A stretch of 38,182 nt of DNA from Nitrospirota bacterium (GTDB lineage Bacteria; Nitrospinota_A; UBA7883; JACRGQ01): NCBI GenBank assembly GCA_024275955.1, contig JAJRYD010000054.1:1-38182 (forward strand), read 5' to 3'. The notes under the pieces were generated by a model. It was not told where the DNA came from. It ran no database searches and saw only the letters and a program-made list of their open reading frames with translations. The position numbers were made by a program, and so were the translations under genes. Of this stretch, positions 1 through 6,963 are shown in pieces. Numbering within the stretch: the first letter of the stretch is position 1; every line of letters begins with the position of its first letter.

Positions 1-895
1 GAGGCACTCCGCGTTTGTCTGCTTCTCTTTTTCCGCCGCCGCTTCCAAATATGTGCGATTCGTGGTTGCAGTGGGGGCATAGATAACCCGCCATATTTTC
101 TACTATGCCAAGCACTCTTGTTTCGGTCTGCTCGAACATGTTGAGAGCTTTTTCTACGTCTGCCAGCGCCACATCCTGCGGGGTGGTAACCACAACCGCG
201 CCGAACATAGGAAGCGACTGTGCGAGAGTGAGCTGTACATCGCCGGTTCCGGGCGGCATATCTAGCACTAGGTAGTCGAGTACGCCCCACTCTACATCGT
301 AAAAAAACTGTTTCACTATTTTGCCGGCCATAGGGCCCCGCCATATAAGAGCTTTTCCTTTTTCCATAAGAAAACCGATAGAGACCACCTTAATGCCGTA
401 TTTTTCCGGCGGCATGAGCCGTTGGTTATCGGCGGCCGGTATAGGGCCTTGCATATCCAGCATCGTTGGAACGGAAGGGCCGTAAACATCGAGGTCGAGC
501 AGGCCTACTTTTTTGCCGGCTTTGGCGAGAGCTATAGCAAGGTTTACAGCTACGGTAGATTTGCCCACCCCTCCCTTGCCGCTTGCTACTGGGATAACCT
601 TTGCCACCCCTTTTATCTCCTGTTTTGGAGGCGGGCCTTGCTGTTGCCCCGGCTGACCTGCTGGAGGAACATCTGGAAACTCTACTTTTACATCGAGGTT
701 CAGCGTAACAAGCGCGTCTTCGATATTTTTTGTTACCGTTTCTTTTACGCTGTCCGGCGCGTGCAGTGCTTTCATCTTTACAATTACGTTTTTGCCGTCA
801 ACGGAGAACTCTTCCGCAAGCCCAAGAGTAATGATGTCTTGATCGAAGCCGGGGTATTTTACGCTTTTAAGCGCTGTTTTAATTTTTTCCTGCAT
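1..895 (-). CDS. mrp: Mrp/ApbC-family P-loop ATPase, Fe-S cluster carrier (3' end outside window)
   Basis: Mrp/ApbC (NBP35-type) proteins bind and transfer Fe-S clusters in the cytoplasm using a deviant Walker A ATPase. I translated 298 residues from an ATG at 895; the C-terminus runs off the window at base 1. Residues 1-70 resemble the DUF59/MIP18-like domain often fused to Mrp. A Pro/Gln-rich linker (about 77-92) follows, then the Walker A SGKGGVGKS at 105-113, the switch region DMPPGTGDVQ near 212-221 and the cluster-ligand pair CPHC at 273-276. The start lies 5 nt after the upstream nifU-like stop, with AGGAT just before it, so the two genes form one operon. Both products belong to Fe-S biogenesis, which supports the assignment. 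Family call is firm; the exact client proteins cannot be read from sequence. Confidence 0.95.
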   Translation of the reverse strand, partial: MQEKIKTALKSVKYPGFDQDIITLGLAEEFSVDGKNVIVKMKALHAPDSVKETVTKNIEDALVTLNLDVKVEFPDVPPAGQPGQQQGPPPKQEIKGVAKVIPVASGKGGVGKSTVAVNLAIALAKAGKKVGLLDLDVYGPSVPTMLDMQGPIPAADNQRLMPPEKYGIKVVSIGFLMEKGKALIWRGPMAGKIVKQFFYDVEWGVLDYLVLDMPPGTGDVQLTLAQSLPMFGAVVVTTPQDVALADVEKALNMFEQTETRVLGIVENMAGYLCPHCNHESHIFGSGGGKREADKRGVP

Positions 896-900
896 TTTTT

Positions 901-1125
901 TTATCCTATCGCCTGAACAGATTTTATGCCGGGCACTTTTTCAAGTATCGCTTTTTCTATTCCAAGCCTTAAAGTTGTAGAAGCGCTAGGACAGCCGGAA
1001 CAGGCTCCGGTCAATTTGACCAGCACCACTCCGTCATCGCTGACGCCGATAAGCTCCACGTCGCCCCCATCTTTTCTAAGCATAGGCCGGACTTCGTCCA
1101 GCACTTTTTCAAGCTGTTCTTTCAT
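901..1125 (-). CDS. NifU-like (NfuA C-terminal domain) Fe-S scaffold protein
   Basis: A 74-residue stand-alone Nfu domain that would bind a labile [4Fe-4S] cluster, usually at a homodimer interface, and hand it to target proteins. Seen directly: the N-terminal helix typical of the family (EQLEKVLDEVRPMLRKDGGD), the strand segment VELIGV, and the ligand motif CSGCPSA (C-x2-C). Length matches a single Nfu domain with no degenerate N-terminal A-type domain as in E. coli NfuA. The ATG at 1125 is preceded by GGAGGAAC at good spacing. It is the first gene of an operon with the Mrp-like ATPase 5 nt downstream. The region upstream is a divergent spacer with a perfect palindrome. Confidence 0.94.
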   Translation of the reverse strand: MKEQLEKVLDEVRPMLRKDGGDVELIGVSDDGVVLVKLTGACSGCPSASTTLRLGIEKAILEKVPGIKSVQAIG

Positions 1126-1146
1126 CGTTCCTCCAGAAATAAAAGC

Positions 1147-1159
1147 GGTAACAGTTACC
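1147..1159. promoter_or_regulatory. Perfect 13-bp palindrome in divergent spacer
   Basis: GGTAAC-A-GTTACC is a perfect inverted repeat in the 80-nt gap between the divergent nifU-like gene and the glycosyltransferase gene. Its place between two divergent starts fits an operator, but no regulator is identified and a chance palindrome is possible. Confidence 0.4.
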
Positions 1160-1205
1160 CTATATACAGACAGGTTTATGATAGATTACCAGCGATGATA
1201 AAACT

Positions 1206-2228
1206 ATGACTTTTGTTAATAAAAGAGAATCCGGCTTTGTATCGCTTCTTATTTCCGTGAAGAACGGCGAGAAATATCTAGCCGAAACATTAGAATCGGT
1301 TTTTTCTCAGAGCTACAAGAACTTCGAGGTTATAGCGGTAGACCATGCTTCTACCGACAGCACTCAGGCGATACTAGCCGAGTTTGGAAACAGGTTTTCA
1401 AGCATGAGAATATTCCGGTTCGAAGGAGAGAGCTTTATAGACTGTCTGAACTTCGGCCTTTCAAAATGTGACGGCGGCCTTATAGCCCGTATAGATTCGG
1501 ATGATATAGCCGATGCCAGAAGGTTTGAGCTACAGGTCAAGTTTTTGGAAAGAAACCTTGATGTAGGAATAGTCGGCACGGCGGTGGAGAAGTTTGCCGA
1601 AGGCGGTGTTATGGACGGTTATAAGCGGTATGAGAAATGGATAAACTCTCTCCTTACTCCCGAAGATATAAAGCGGGAGATGTTTGTAGAAAGTCCTATC
1701 CCAAACCCGACAGCAATGATGCGCAGGGAAGTGGTAGAAAAACTCGGCGGCTATAAAGATTTCGGCTGGCCGGAGGATTACGATTTCTACCTCCGCGCGA
1801 TGCTTGCCGGCATAAAGATGGCAAAGCTCAAAGAGCCGCTTTTAAAGTGGCGCGACCATCCAGAAAGGCTGACACGCAACTCCGAGAGGTACTCAGAGAA
1901 AAATTTTCTTAAAGTTCGTGCTTTTTACCTTTCCAAACTGCTTAACGGCAACAAGGTGGTTATACAAGGCGCCGGCACAACCGGCAGAATGTTCGGCAAG
2001 CTACTGCTGGAGTTTGGGGTGGAGATAGAGGCGTTTTTGGATATAAACCGCCTGAAGATAGGCGGCACAAAACTGGGGAAGCCTGTTTATTCGATGGAAG
2101 ATATGCAGAGGTTCAAAGGTTTGGTTCTGCTTTCCGCGGTCTCGTCGTGGGGAGCTAGGGAGCTTATAAGGCAAGAGGCTCTGAAAAATGGCTTTGTGGA
2201 AGGGGTAGATTTTTTCTGCTGTTCATAA
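1206..2228 (+). CDS. Family 2 glycosyltransferase with C-terminal Rossmann-like domain
   Basis: An inverting GT-A glycosyltransferase, 340 residues, that would move a sugar from a nucleotide-sugar donor onto a surface glycan or lipid. Residues 12-100 form the donor-binding half: SLLISVKNGEKYL at the start and the metal-binding acidic motif RIDSDD (D97, D99, D100). The acceptor-side motif WPEDYDFYLR follows at 188-197. After residue 247 a second domain begins, with GAGTTG at 255-260 as a Rossmann dinucleotide-type loop (strand VVIQ, then a helix, then EAFLDI). This resembles the nucleotide-binding domain of sugar-modifying enzymes such as PglD. No transmembrane segment is obvious. A four-codon reading frame ATG-ATA-AAA-CTA-TGA at 1195 overlaps the start. 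No polysaccharide cluster surrounds it, so the glycan made is unknown. Confidence 0.85.
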   Translation: MTFVNKRESGFVSLLISVKNGEKYLAETLESVFSQSYKNFEVIAVDHASTDSTQAILAEFGNRFSSMRIFRFEGESFIDCLNFGLSKCDGGLIARIDSDDIADARRFELQVKFLERNLDVGIVGTAVEKFAEGGVMDGYKRYEKWINSLLTPEDIKREMFVESPIPNPTAMMRREVVEKLGGYKDFGWPEDYDFYLRAMLAGIKMAKLKEPLLKWRDHPERLTRNSERYSEKNFLKVRAFYLSKLLNGNKVVIQGAGTTGRMFGKLLLEFGVEIEAFLDINRLKIGGTKLGKPVYSMEDMQRFKGLVLLSAVSSWGARELIRQEALKNGFVEGVDFFCCS

Positions 2229-2229
2229 C

Positions 2230-2242
2230 CGGCAATCTGCCG
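2230..2242 (+). terminator. Weak hairpin after glycosyltransferase gene
   Basis: CGGCA-atc-TGCCG forms a 5-bp GC stem directly after the stop codon at 2228 and is followed by TTTA. The stem is short and the T tract poor, so it may only be a weak terminator or a chance hairpin. Confidence 0.3.
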
Positions 2243-2292
2243 TTTACAGCTGTCGTCATCCTGCCTGTTTTTACCGATGATACCTAAAGAGA

Positions 2293-2413
2293 CTGTTGCC
2301 GAATCCGATAAATTTGATTTTGCTTAAAACCGCCCACCGCTAAAATATCTGTTTTGGAAAAGTTGAAAGACGAGTCTTTCCTTTAAGCGGTTCAAAAACT
2401 ATTTAGGCAACAG
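2293..2413 (+). repeat. Copy 1 of a 120-bp inverted-repeat-ended element (MITE-like)
   Basis: This 121-bp segment starts with CTGTTGCC and ends with the complementary GGCAACAG. It matches 32560-32678 (same orientation) and 20572-20690 (opposite orientation) along its full length, with many substitutions but nearly equal length. Shared blocks include TTGATTTTG near the left end and a conserved right half. Non-autonomous, IS-derived miniature element is the simplest reading. No clear target duplication is seen around this copy. It lies 30 nt before the promoter of the small gene at 2489. Confidence 0.75.
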
Positions 2414-2442
2414 CCCGTTCGGCAGTTGTGTCTATTTTTATA

Positions 2443-2470
2443 TTGAAAAAAATCTATCTAGTGCTATAAT
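2443..2470 (+). promoter_or_regulatory. Sigma-70-type promoter with extended -10
   Basis: TTGAAA (2443-2448), a 16-nt spacer and TATAAT (2465-2470), the latter preceded by TGc (extended -10). Predicted transcription start is near 2477, only about 12 nt before the first possible start codon of the small gene downstream. Confidence 0.65.
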
Positions 2471-2488
2471 CGCAATCACTATTTTGGT

Positions 2489-2812
2489 TTGAATATCTTG
2501 GACGATAGATATCTGCTGGGGGGCAAGTTGCAACAGGAAAATGTCGTACTGTCTGATTTACTGAGGAGGAAGGTTGATAGGCAAACCGCTGAATATGTTA
2601 TTTCAAAAATAAGGCTAGTTCTGGAGGTTAAGGTAACCGCCAAGCTTTCGGGTCTGTTAATGGATATTGAAAAAGGTTTTGACACTATTGATGAGCAGTG
2701 CGGGCTTACGAAAACGGAGAAAATCTTGCGGAAAAGCATTCTTGCCGCCCATAGGGATGTTATAGAAGATATAACCAAAGAGATAAGGGAGACGCTTAGC
2801 GTTAAGAGATAA
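2489..2812 (+). CDS. Small helical protein of unknown function
   Basis: I do not recognise this 107-residue protein. It is rich in charged residues and Leu/Ile/Val in helical periodicity (for example DLLRRKVDRQTAEYVISKIR and ITKEIRETLSVKR at the end), with one Cys and no signal peptide or membrane segment. The opposite strand is also open, but the strong promoter at 2443-2470 points this way. The frame opens with TTG at 2489 with no ribosome binding site. A second TTG at 2528 follows GGGGGGCAAG and may be the true start, giving about 94 residues. The gene stands alone, convergent with folP (15-nt gap), behind an inverted-repeat element. Coding status is likely but not certain. Confidence 0.6.
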   Translation: MNILDDRYLLGGKLQQENVVLSDLLRRKVDRQTAEYVISKIRLVLEVKVTAKLSGLLMDIEKGFDTIDEQCGLTKTEKILRKSILAAHRDVIEDITKEIRETLSVKR

Positions 2813-2827
2813 AGCGGCAGTCTATAT

Positions 2828-3664
2828 TTACTTGCCGTAGACCATTTTCATCGCGACATCTATCGCCTGCCTGTGAGGAGCGATATCGTGAACCCGTATT
2901 ATCGACGCTCCGTTTAGAATAGAAAAAATATGGACGCTTAAGGTTCCGCCAAGCCTTTTATCTACGTCCGCTCCCGATATTTTTCCTATGAACGATTTTT
3001 TGGAAGCGCCTACCATCAGAGGGTAGCCAAGCTCCGAGAACTTTTTGATATTGGTTAAGAGTTCGAGGTTCTGTTTGACACTTTTTCCAAAGCCTATGCC
3101 GGGGTCGATGATGACGTTCTTTACTCCATGTTTTTCAAGGTTGCGCGCGTTTTTTTTAAGAAAGCTTATAATCTCTCTTGTTACGTTTTTATAGCGTGGG
3201 TTTTTCTGCATCGTTCTTGGGTTGCCCTTCATATGCATCAGAATTACAGGTTTTTTAGTTTTCGCGGCAAGCTCTGCCATCTTTGCGTCAGCAAACCCTG
3301 TTATGTCGTTTATCATATCGGCACCTTCATCAATCGCCGCTTTTGCTACTTCCGGTTTGTATGTATCTATAGAAATAGGGATGGAGCTTTTTTTGCGGAT
3401 AGCTCTTATAACGGGGATTACCCTTTGCATCTCATCTTTTACCGAAATCATTTTCGCGCCGGGCCGCGACGACTCTCCGCCAATATCCAATATGTCGGCG
3501 CCTTCTTCTTCCATCTCGAAGGCATATTTAACAGCTGTAGATTTTTTGAAATTCTTTCCGCCGTCGCTGAACGAATCTGGCGTTACGTTTAGTATTCCGG
3601 CTATAAGCGGTTTGCTCGGTTTTAAAACGATTCTGCCGATTTTAAATTTTCTAAAAAGTTCCAT
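2828..3664 (-). CDS. folP: Dihydropteroate synthase
   Basis: FolP condenses 6-hydroxymethyl-dihydropterin pyrophosphate with p-aminobenzoate to give 7,8-dihydropteroate in folate synthesis. It is a cytosolic TIM barrel. At 278 residues it has normal length and shows the family blocks in order: ILNVTPDSFSDGG (loop 1, about 24-36), DIGGESSRPGA (loop 2), ISIDTYKPEV, MINDITG, ILMHMKGNPRTMQ, IIDPGIGFGK and VGASKKSFIG (the sulfonamide-site Lys/Arg loop). The ATG at 3664 follows CTGGAAAC. It sits 31 nt downstream of the CDGSH-protein gene on the same strand and may be co-transcribed with it. pabB and pabC, which supply p-aminobenzoate, are in this window about 24 kb away. Confidence 0.97.
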   Translation of the reverse strand: MELFRKFKIGRIVLKPSKPLIAGILNVTPDSFSDGGKNFKKSTAVKYAFEMEEEGADILDIGGESSRPGAKMISVKDEMQRVIPVIRAIRKKSSIPISIDTYKPEVAKAAIDEGADMINDITGFADAKMAELAAKTKKPVILMHMKGNPRTMQKNPRYKNVTREIISFLKKNARNLEKHGVKNVIIDPGIGFGKSVKQNLELLTNIKKFSELGYPLMVGASKKSFIGKISGADVDKRLGGTLSVHIFSILNGASIIRVHDIAPHRQAIDVAMKMVYGK

Positions 3665-3695
3665 GATGTTTCCAGATTAGCAGGTAAAGAGCTGG

Positions 3696-3947
3696 TCAGA
3701 GTTTTGTATGCGTACCGTCGCACCACGGCCGCATCTGCGTTTGTTTGCAGGCACACCACGGCTTTTTGCCTTCTTCATCTATTTCGACGCTGATAGCGGC
3801 ATCGTCGGTTCCTTCGTACTCTGTTCCTTTGTGCGCGTTATCGCAAAACGGCTGGTCTTTAGAGAGCCCGCATCCGCACCAGATATATGTGCCTGGCTCC
3901 ATATCGAGAACTATCGGATTTTTACCTGCTACTGTTGGTTTTGGCAT
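3696..3947 (-). CDS. CDGSH-type iron-sulfur protein with two motifs
   Basis: An 83-residue soluble protein with two CDGSH (mitoNEET-type) [2Fe-2S] sites. Site one is C24-x-C26 ... C35-x3-H39 (CGCGLSKDQPFCDNAH) and site two is C65-x-C67 ... C76-x3-H80 (CACKQTQMRPWCDGTH). Each has the three-Cys, one-His ligand set of the family. Proteins with paired motifs and no membrane anchor are the common bacterial form; roles in redox sensing or cluster storage are proposed for the family but unproven here. I chose the ATG at 3947 because GGAGGAG lies 6 nt upstream; the in-frame GTG at 3962 overlaps that Shine-Dalgarno sequence. The gene is divergent from the radical SAM gene and precedes folP. Confidence 0.92.
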   Translation of the reverse strand: MPKPTVAGKNPIVLDMEPGTYIWCGCGLSKDQPFCDNAHKGTEYEGTDDAAISVEIDEEGKKPWCACKQTQMRPWCDGTHTKL

Positions 3948-4045
3948 CAAACACTCCTCCACTTTTAGAATTTAAGAACCAACCGTGATTCTACCATACG
4001 CAGTGCGTCCGTTGCAGGCAGTTTACGGATATACTCTTCAAGGTG

Positions 4046-5146
4046 ATGGATTATTCCAAATTTTATAATTTCTGCCTCGAAAGCTACGCGAAACTGCCGT
4101 ATGTTTTCGGGCAGGGGTATGCGTTTAGGCCTATGACGCTTTTTATAGAGCTTACCTACAGGTGCAACTTTAGGTGCAATATGTGCCAGTTTCTCGGCCT
4201 TTTGGAAGACTCCCGCCTAAACGAGAAAAAAGGCGAAGAGCTAACGGCAGGGGAGATAAGGTCTGCCATAGATTCGGTCAGCCGGTTCGGGATAGTGATG
4301 TTTACAGGCGGCGAGCCTTTTTTGCGTAGCGACATTATGGAGCTGGTGCGGTACGCCTCCACCACTCGTAAAAGCTATATTGTTACCAACGGTATCCTTC
4401 TAGACAACGAAAAATCGGACGAACTGACAGAGCTTGGCTGTGCCAATCTTTTTTCCAATGGGGTAGCCTCGGTAGGGGTATCTCTGGAAGCTATAGGGGC
4501 TGTCCACGACGAAATAGTAAAAGTGCCTGGGTCGTTTGAGAAGATTGTGAGTAACATCCGGTATCTGGTAAAAGCTAGGAAAAAGCTTGGGAAGCGGTTT
4601 CCGGTAATCGGCCTAAAATGCGTTATGACAAAGCATAATGTAGGCCAGCTTATCGAGCTTTACCGCCTAGCAGAAGATATAGGGGTAGATATTTTTAATC
4701 CGATAGCCTACTACAGCATGCCGAATACCGATAGGCACGATATGGGCGGAAGGGTGGACTGGGAGAAATATCCGCAGTCAGACAGCGGGGTCGATATCGA
4801 GATTTTAAAGGAAAGTATCTCGGAGATGAAAAGGCATTCAAAAAATTCTGCCGTACAGCTCAGAATTACGCCTCCCGGTATAGGTGTTAATGATGTAATA
4901 GCACTTTATGAAAACAGGATGACCCTTTCTAACAAAATCTGCTACAGCCCGTGGACGACGGCTGTTCTTTCCGCTTATGGCGAGGTTTTCCCATGTTCAA
5001 ACTACTCGGTAGGCAGTGTAAGAGACGGCAAGAGGTTTCTAGATATCTGGAACGGTGAGAAGATGCGGGAGTTTAGGCTAAATCTTAAAAAACGGCATGT
5101 GTTTCCAGCTTGTGCCGGCTGTTGCTTTATTTCCACAGATAGCTAA
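4046..5146 (+). CDS. Radical SAM protein with SPASM-like C-terminus
   Basis: A radical S-adenosylmethionine enzyme of 366 residues. The [4Fe-4S] motif is C-x3-C-x2-C within ELTYRCNFRCNMCQ (C40, C44, C47), followed by FTGGEPFLRSD, the SAM-binding GGE motif of the barrel. The C-terminal region has a further Cys set (CYSPW, FPCSNYSVGS, and PACAGCCF near the end) typical of a SPASM/Twitch auxiliary cluster, with the characteristic DIWNGEKMREFR segment. Such proteins modify peptides, cofactors or lipids; no partner peptide or pathway gene adjoins it, so the substrate is unknown. The start is uncertain: GTG at 4043 and ATG at 4046 are adjacent, with AAGG only 2 nt before the ATG. Transcription is divergent from the CDGSH gene. 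Confidence 0.88.
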   Translation: MDYSKFYNFCLESYAKLPYVFGQGYAFRPMTLFIELTYRCNFRCNMCQFLGLLEDSRLNEKKGEELTAGEIRSAIDSVSRFGIVMFTGGEPFLRSDIMELVRYASTTRKSYIVTNGILLDNEKSDELTELGCANLFSNGVASVGVSLEAIGAVHDEIVKVPGSFEKIVSNIRYLVKARKKLGKRFPVIGLKCVMTKHNVGQLIELYRLAEDIGVDIFNPIAYYSMPNTDRHDMGGRVDWEKYPQSDSGVDIEILKESISEMKRHSKNSAVQLRITPPGIGVNDVIALYENRMTLSNKICYSPWTTAVLSAYGEVFPCSNYSVGSVRDGKRFLDIWNGEKMREFRLNLKKRHVFPACAGCCFISTDS

Positions 5147-5176
5147 AACGGGTGAATGATAATACCTCTCGCTAAC

Positions 5177-5205
5177 TTGACAGAATGCTAGAGAGGTCTT
5201 ATTAA
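5177..5205 (+). promoter_or_regulatory. Promoter of the ABC exporter operon
   Basis: A perfect TTGACA (5177-5182), a 17-nt spacer and TATTAA (5200-5205) lie 29 nt before the ATP-binding gene. The -35 box sits in the loop of an imperfect hairpin (CCTCTC at 5165-5170 pairing with GAGAGG at 5191-5196) that may help end the radical SAM transcript. Confidence 0.6.
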
Positions 5206-5233
5206 AACCAATGGTTTATATTGAACTCTAAAG

Positions 5234-6190
5234 ATGATTGAAGTAAAAAGCCTTACAAAGAGCTACGGGAATGTGAACGCTCTAGATGGGATTACCTTTA
5301 GCGCCCAAAAAGGAGAGATACTAGGTTTTTTAGGGCCGAACGGCGCAGGCAAAACCACCACTATGCGGATAATAACCTGCTTTATGCCGGCCAGCTCCGG
5401 CAAGGCTATGGTGGCAGGGTTCGACTGCATGGAAGAGCCGATGGAGGTGAAAAGGCGTATCGGCTATCTGCCGGAATCGGCGCCTATTTATAGAGAGCTT
5501 AAAGTTGCCGAGTTTCTCGATTTTGTAGGCAGAGTGAGAGACCTTAAAGGTGCCCTTAAAGTAAAGAAAATCGCCGAAGTGATGGAGCAGACCGGCATTT
5601 CAGATGTTCAAGCCAAGCTTATATCTACCCTTTCAAAAGGCTACCGCCAAAGGGTCGGGCTGGCGCAGGCGCTTTTAAGCGAACCGCCGGTTCTTATACT
5701 GGACGAACCGACAGAAGGGCTCGACCCAAAACAGATAGTGGAGATAAGAGAGGTTATCAAAAATCTAGCCGTAGGCAACAGAACAGTGATACTTAGTAGC
5801 CACATACTTCCCGAAGTCTCCAAGCTTTGCGACAGGGTGGTGATAATAAACAAAGGCAAAATTGTGGCGGAAGACAGCCCTTCAAACCTTGCTTCAAAAA
5901 ATCAGGGAAACCTTTCTATAGAACTTTGTCTACAGGGCGATATAGATGAACTGCGGAACTTCCTGCAATCTACGCGCGGCTTATTGGCTGTGAGGACTGT
6001 CGACCCGTCTCATCCTACGGAGCATCGGTTCGTAGTAGAGGTAGATAAAGGTATAGATATAAGGCGCGAGCTTTCAACGGCTATAGTCGATAAAGGTTTT
6101 GGCCTTCTTGAGATGAAATTAAAGAAACTCTCTCTTGAGGATGTTTTTGTAAACCTTGTAACCAAAGAGAAAGCCGAAGAGGAAGAGTGA
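5234..6190 (+). CDS. ABC transporter ATP-binding protein (GldA-like)
   Basis: The ATPase of an ABC-2 type exporter, 318 residues. Walker A GPNGAGKTT is at 34-42, the signature LSKGYRQRVGLAQALL is in the mid region, Walker B plus D-loop is LILDEPTEGLDP, and the switch His is in SSHIL. The roughly 80 residues after the nucleotide-binding domain (from about 225) match the C-terminal extension found in GldA/NosF-type ATPases. The stop overlaps the next start as GTGA. The next two genes encode the permease and an auxiliary protein, giving the GldA-GldF-GldG arrangement seen in many phyla outside Bacteroidetes, where the cargo is generally unknown. ATG follows a weak AAAG; the promoter is at 5177-5205. 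Confidence 0.92.
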   Translation: MIEVKSLTKSYGNVNALDGITFSAQKGEILGFLGPNGAGKTTTMRIITCFMPASSGKAMVAGFDCMEEPMEVKRRIGYLPESAPIYRELKVAEFLDFVGRVRDLKGALKVKKIAEVMEQTGISDVQAKLISTLSKGYRQRVGLAQALLSEPPVLILDEPTEGLDPKQIVEIREVIKNLAVGNRTVILSSHILPEVSKLCDRVVIINKGKIVAEDSPSNLASKNQGNLSIELCLQGDIDELRNFLQSTRGLLAVRTVDPSHPTEHRFVVEVDKGIDIRRELSTAIVDKGFGLLEMKLKKLSLEDVFVNLVTKEKAEEEE

Positions 6191-6963
6191 AAAACCTTAC
6201 CCCTGTCTACCTAAAAGAGATGAGGAGCTATTTTTCCAGCCCTATCGCCTATCTTGCTATAACGATGTTTCTTCTTATCGCTTCTATCTTTTTTATCCTT
6301 ATAGTCAAACAGTATTCGGCCGTAAGCTTCGAAGTGATAAGGAGTAACTTCCAGCTGAAAATTGACCAGCTGAATATAGGGGAAGGGATGCTTGCCCACC
6401 TCTACAGCAATATTGCGGTCATCGTTCTTTTTATGATGCCGGCGCTTACCATGAAATCGTTTTCGGACGAAAAGAAAACCGGAACGATAGAACTTATGTT
6501 TACCTATCCTATAAAAGACTCCGAACTTGTATGGGGAAAACAGCTCGCGATTTTTACCGTTTACGCGGTGATGATAGCCTGCACTCTGCCGTATGAACTT
6601 ATAATTCTCTACTTCAAGCCGCTCCCGCTCGGCATAGTCTTTAGCGGTTATCTTGGTCTTTTGCTTCTTGGTTTTGCCTTTATATCTCTTGGTCTTTTTG
6701 TCTCGTCATTGACGGAAAACCAGATAATAGCCGCCGTCGGCACGTTTGGTGCGCTTATGATGTTTTGGGTCATCGGCTTGGTTGCCGGCGATTCCACGAT
6801 GCCGATAGCGGAGATACTGCGTTACCTCTCTATATTTTCCCATTTCGAATCGTTTGCTATGGGGGTTATAGATACGAGAGACATAGTCTACTACTTAAGC
6901 TTTAGCCTTCTATTTATATTCGGCACCTTGAGGGTGCTGGAGTCGAGGAGGTACCGCGCGTGA
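6187..6963 (+). CDS. ABC-2 type permease (GldF-like)
   Basis: The inner-membrane subunit of the exporter, 258 residues, with about six hydrophobic segments. These include AYLAITMFLLIASIFFILIV near the N-terminus, IAVIVLFMMPALTM, IFTVYAVMIACTLPYELIIL, YLGLLLLGFAFISLGLFV, GTFGALMMFWVIGLVAG and a final segment before the basic tail LESRRYRA. The loop DEKKTGTIELMFTYP after segment two is a hallmark of ABC-2 permeases. It starts at GTG 6187 inside the stop of the ATPase gene (GTGA) and ends in another GTGA overlap with the next gene. Synthesis of the three subunits is therefore probably translationally coupled. Confidence 0.9.
   Translation: MKNLTPVYLKEMRSYFSSPIAYLAITMFLLIASIFFILIVKQYSAVSFEVIRSNFQLKIDQLNIGEGMLAHLYSNIAVIVLFMMPALTMKSFSDEKKTGTIELMFTYPIKDSELVWGKQLAIFTVYAVMIACTLPYELIILYFKPLPLGIVFSGYLGLLLLGFAFISLGLFVSSLTENQIIAAVGTFGALMMFWVIGLVAGDSTMPIAEILRYLSIFSHFESFAMGVIDTRDIVYYLSFSLLFIFGTLRVLESRRYRA

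Noticed and set aside
422-916. 164-codon plus-strand open frame
   Set aside because: It lies wholly opposite the Mrp-like ATPase gene, whose motifs are unmistakable; the frame shows no family features.
2479-2778. 99-codon minus-strand frame opposite the small gene at 2489
   Set aside because: The plus strand has a strong promoter and a helical, charged product; the minus product is Ser/Thr-rich without pattern, typical of an antisense shadow.
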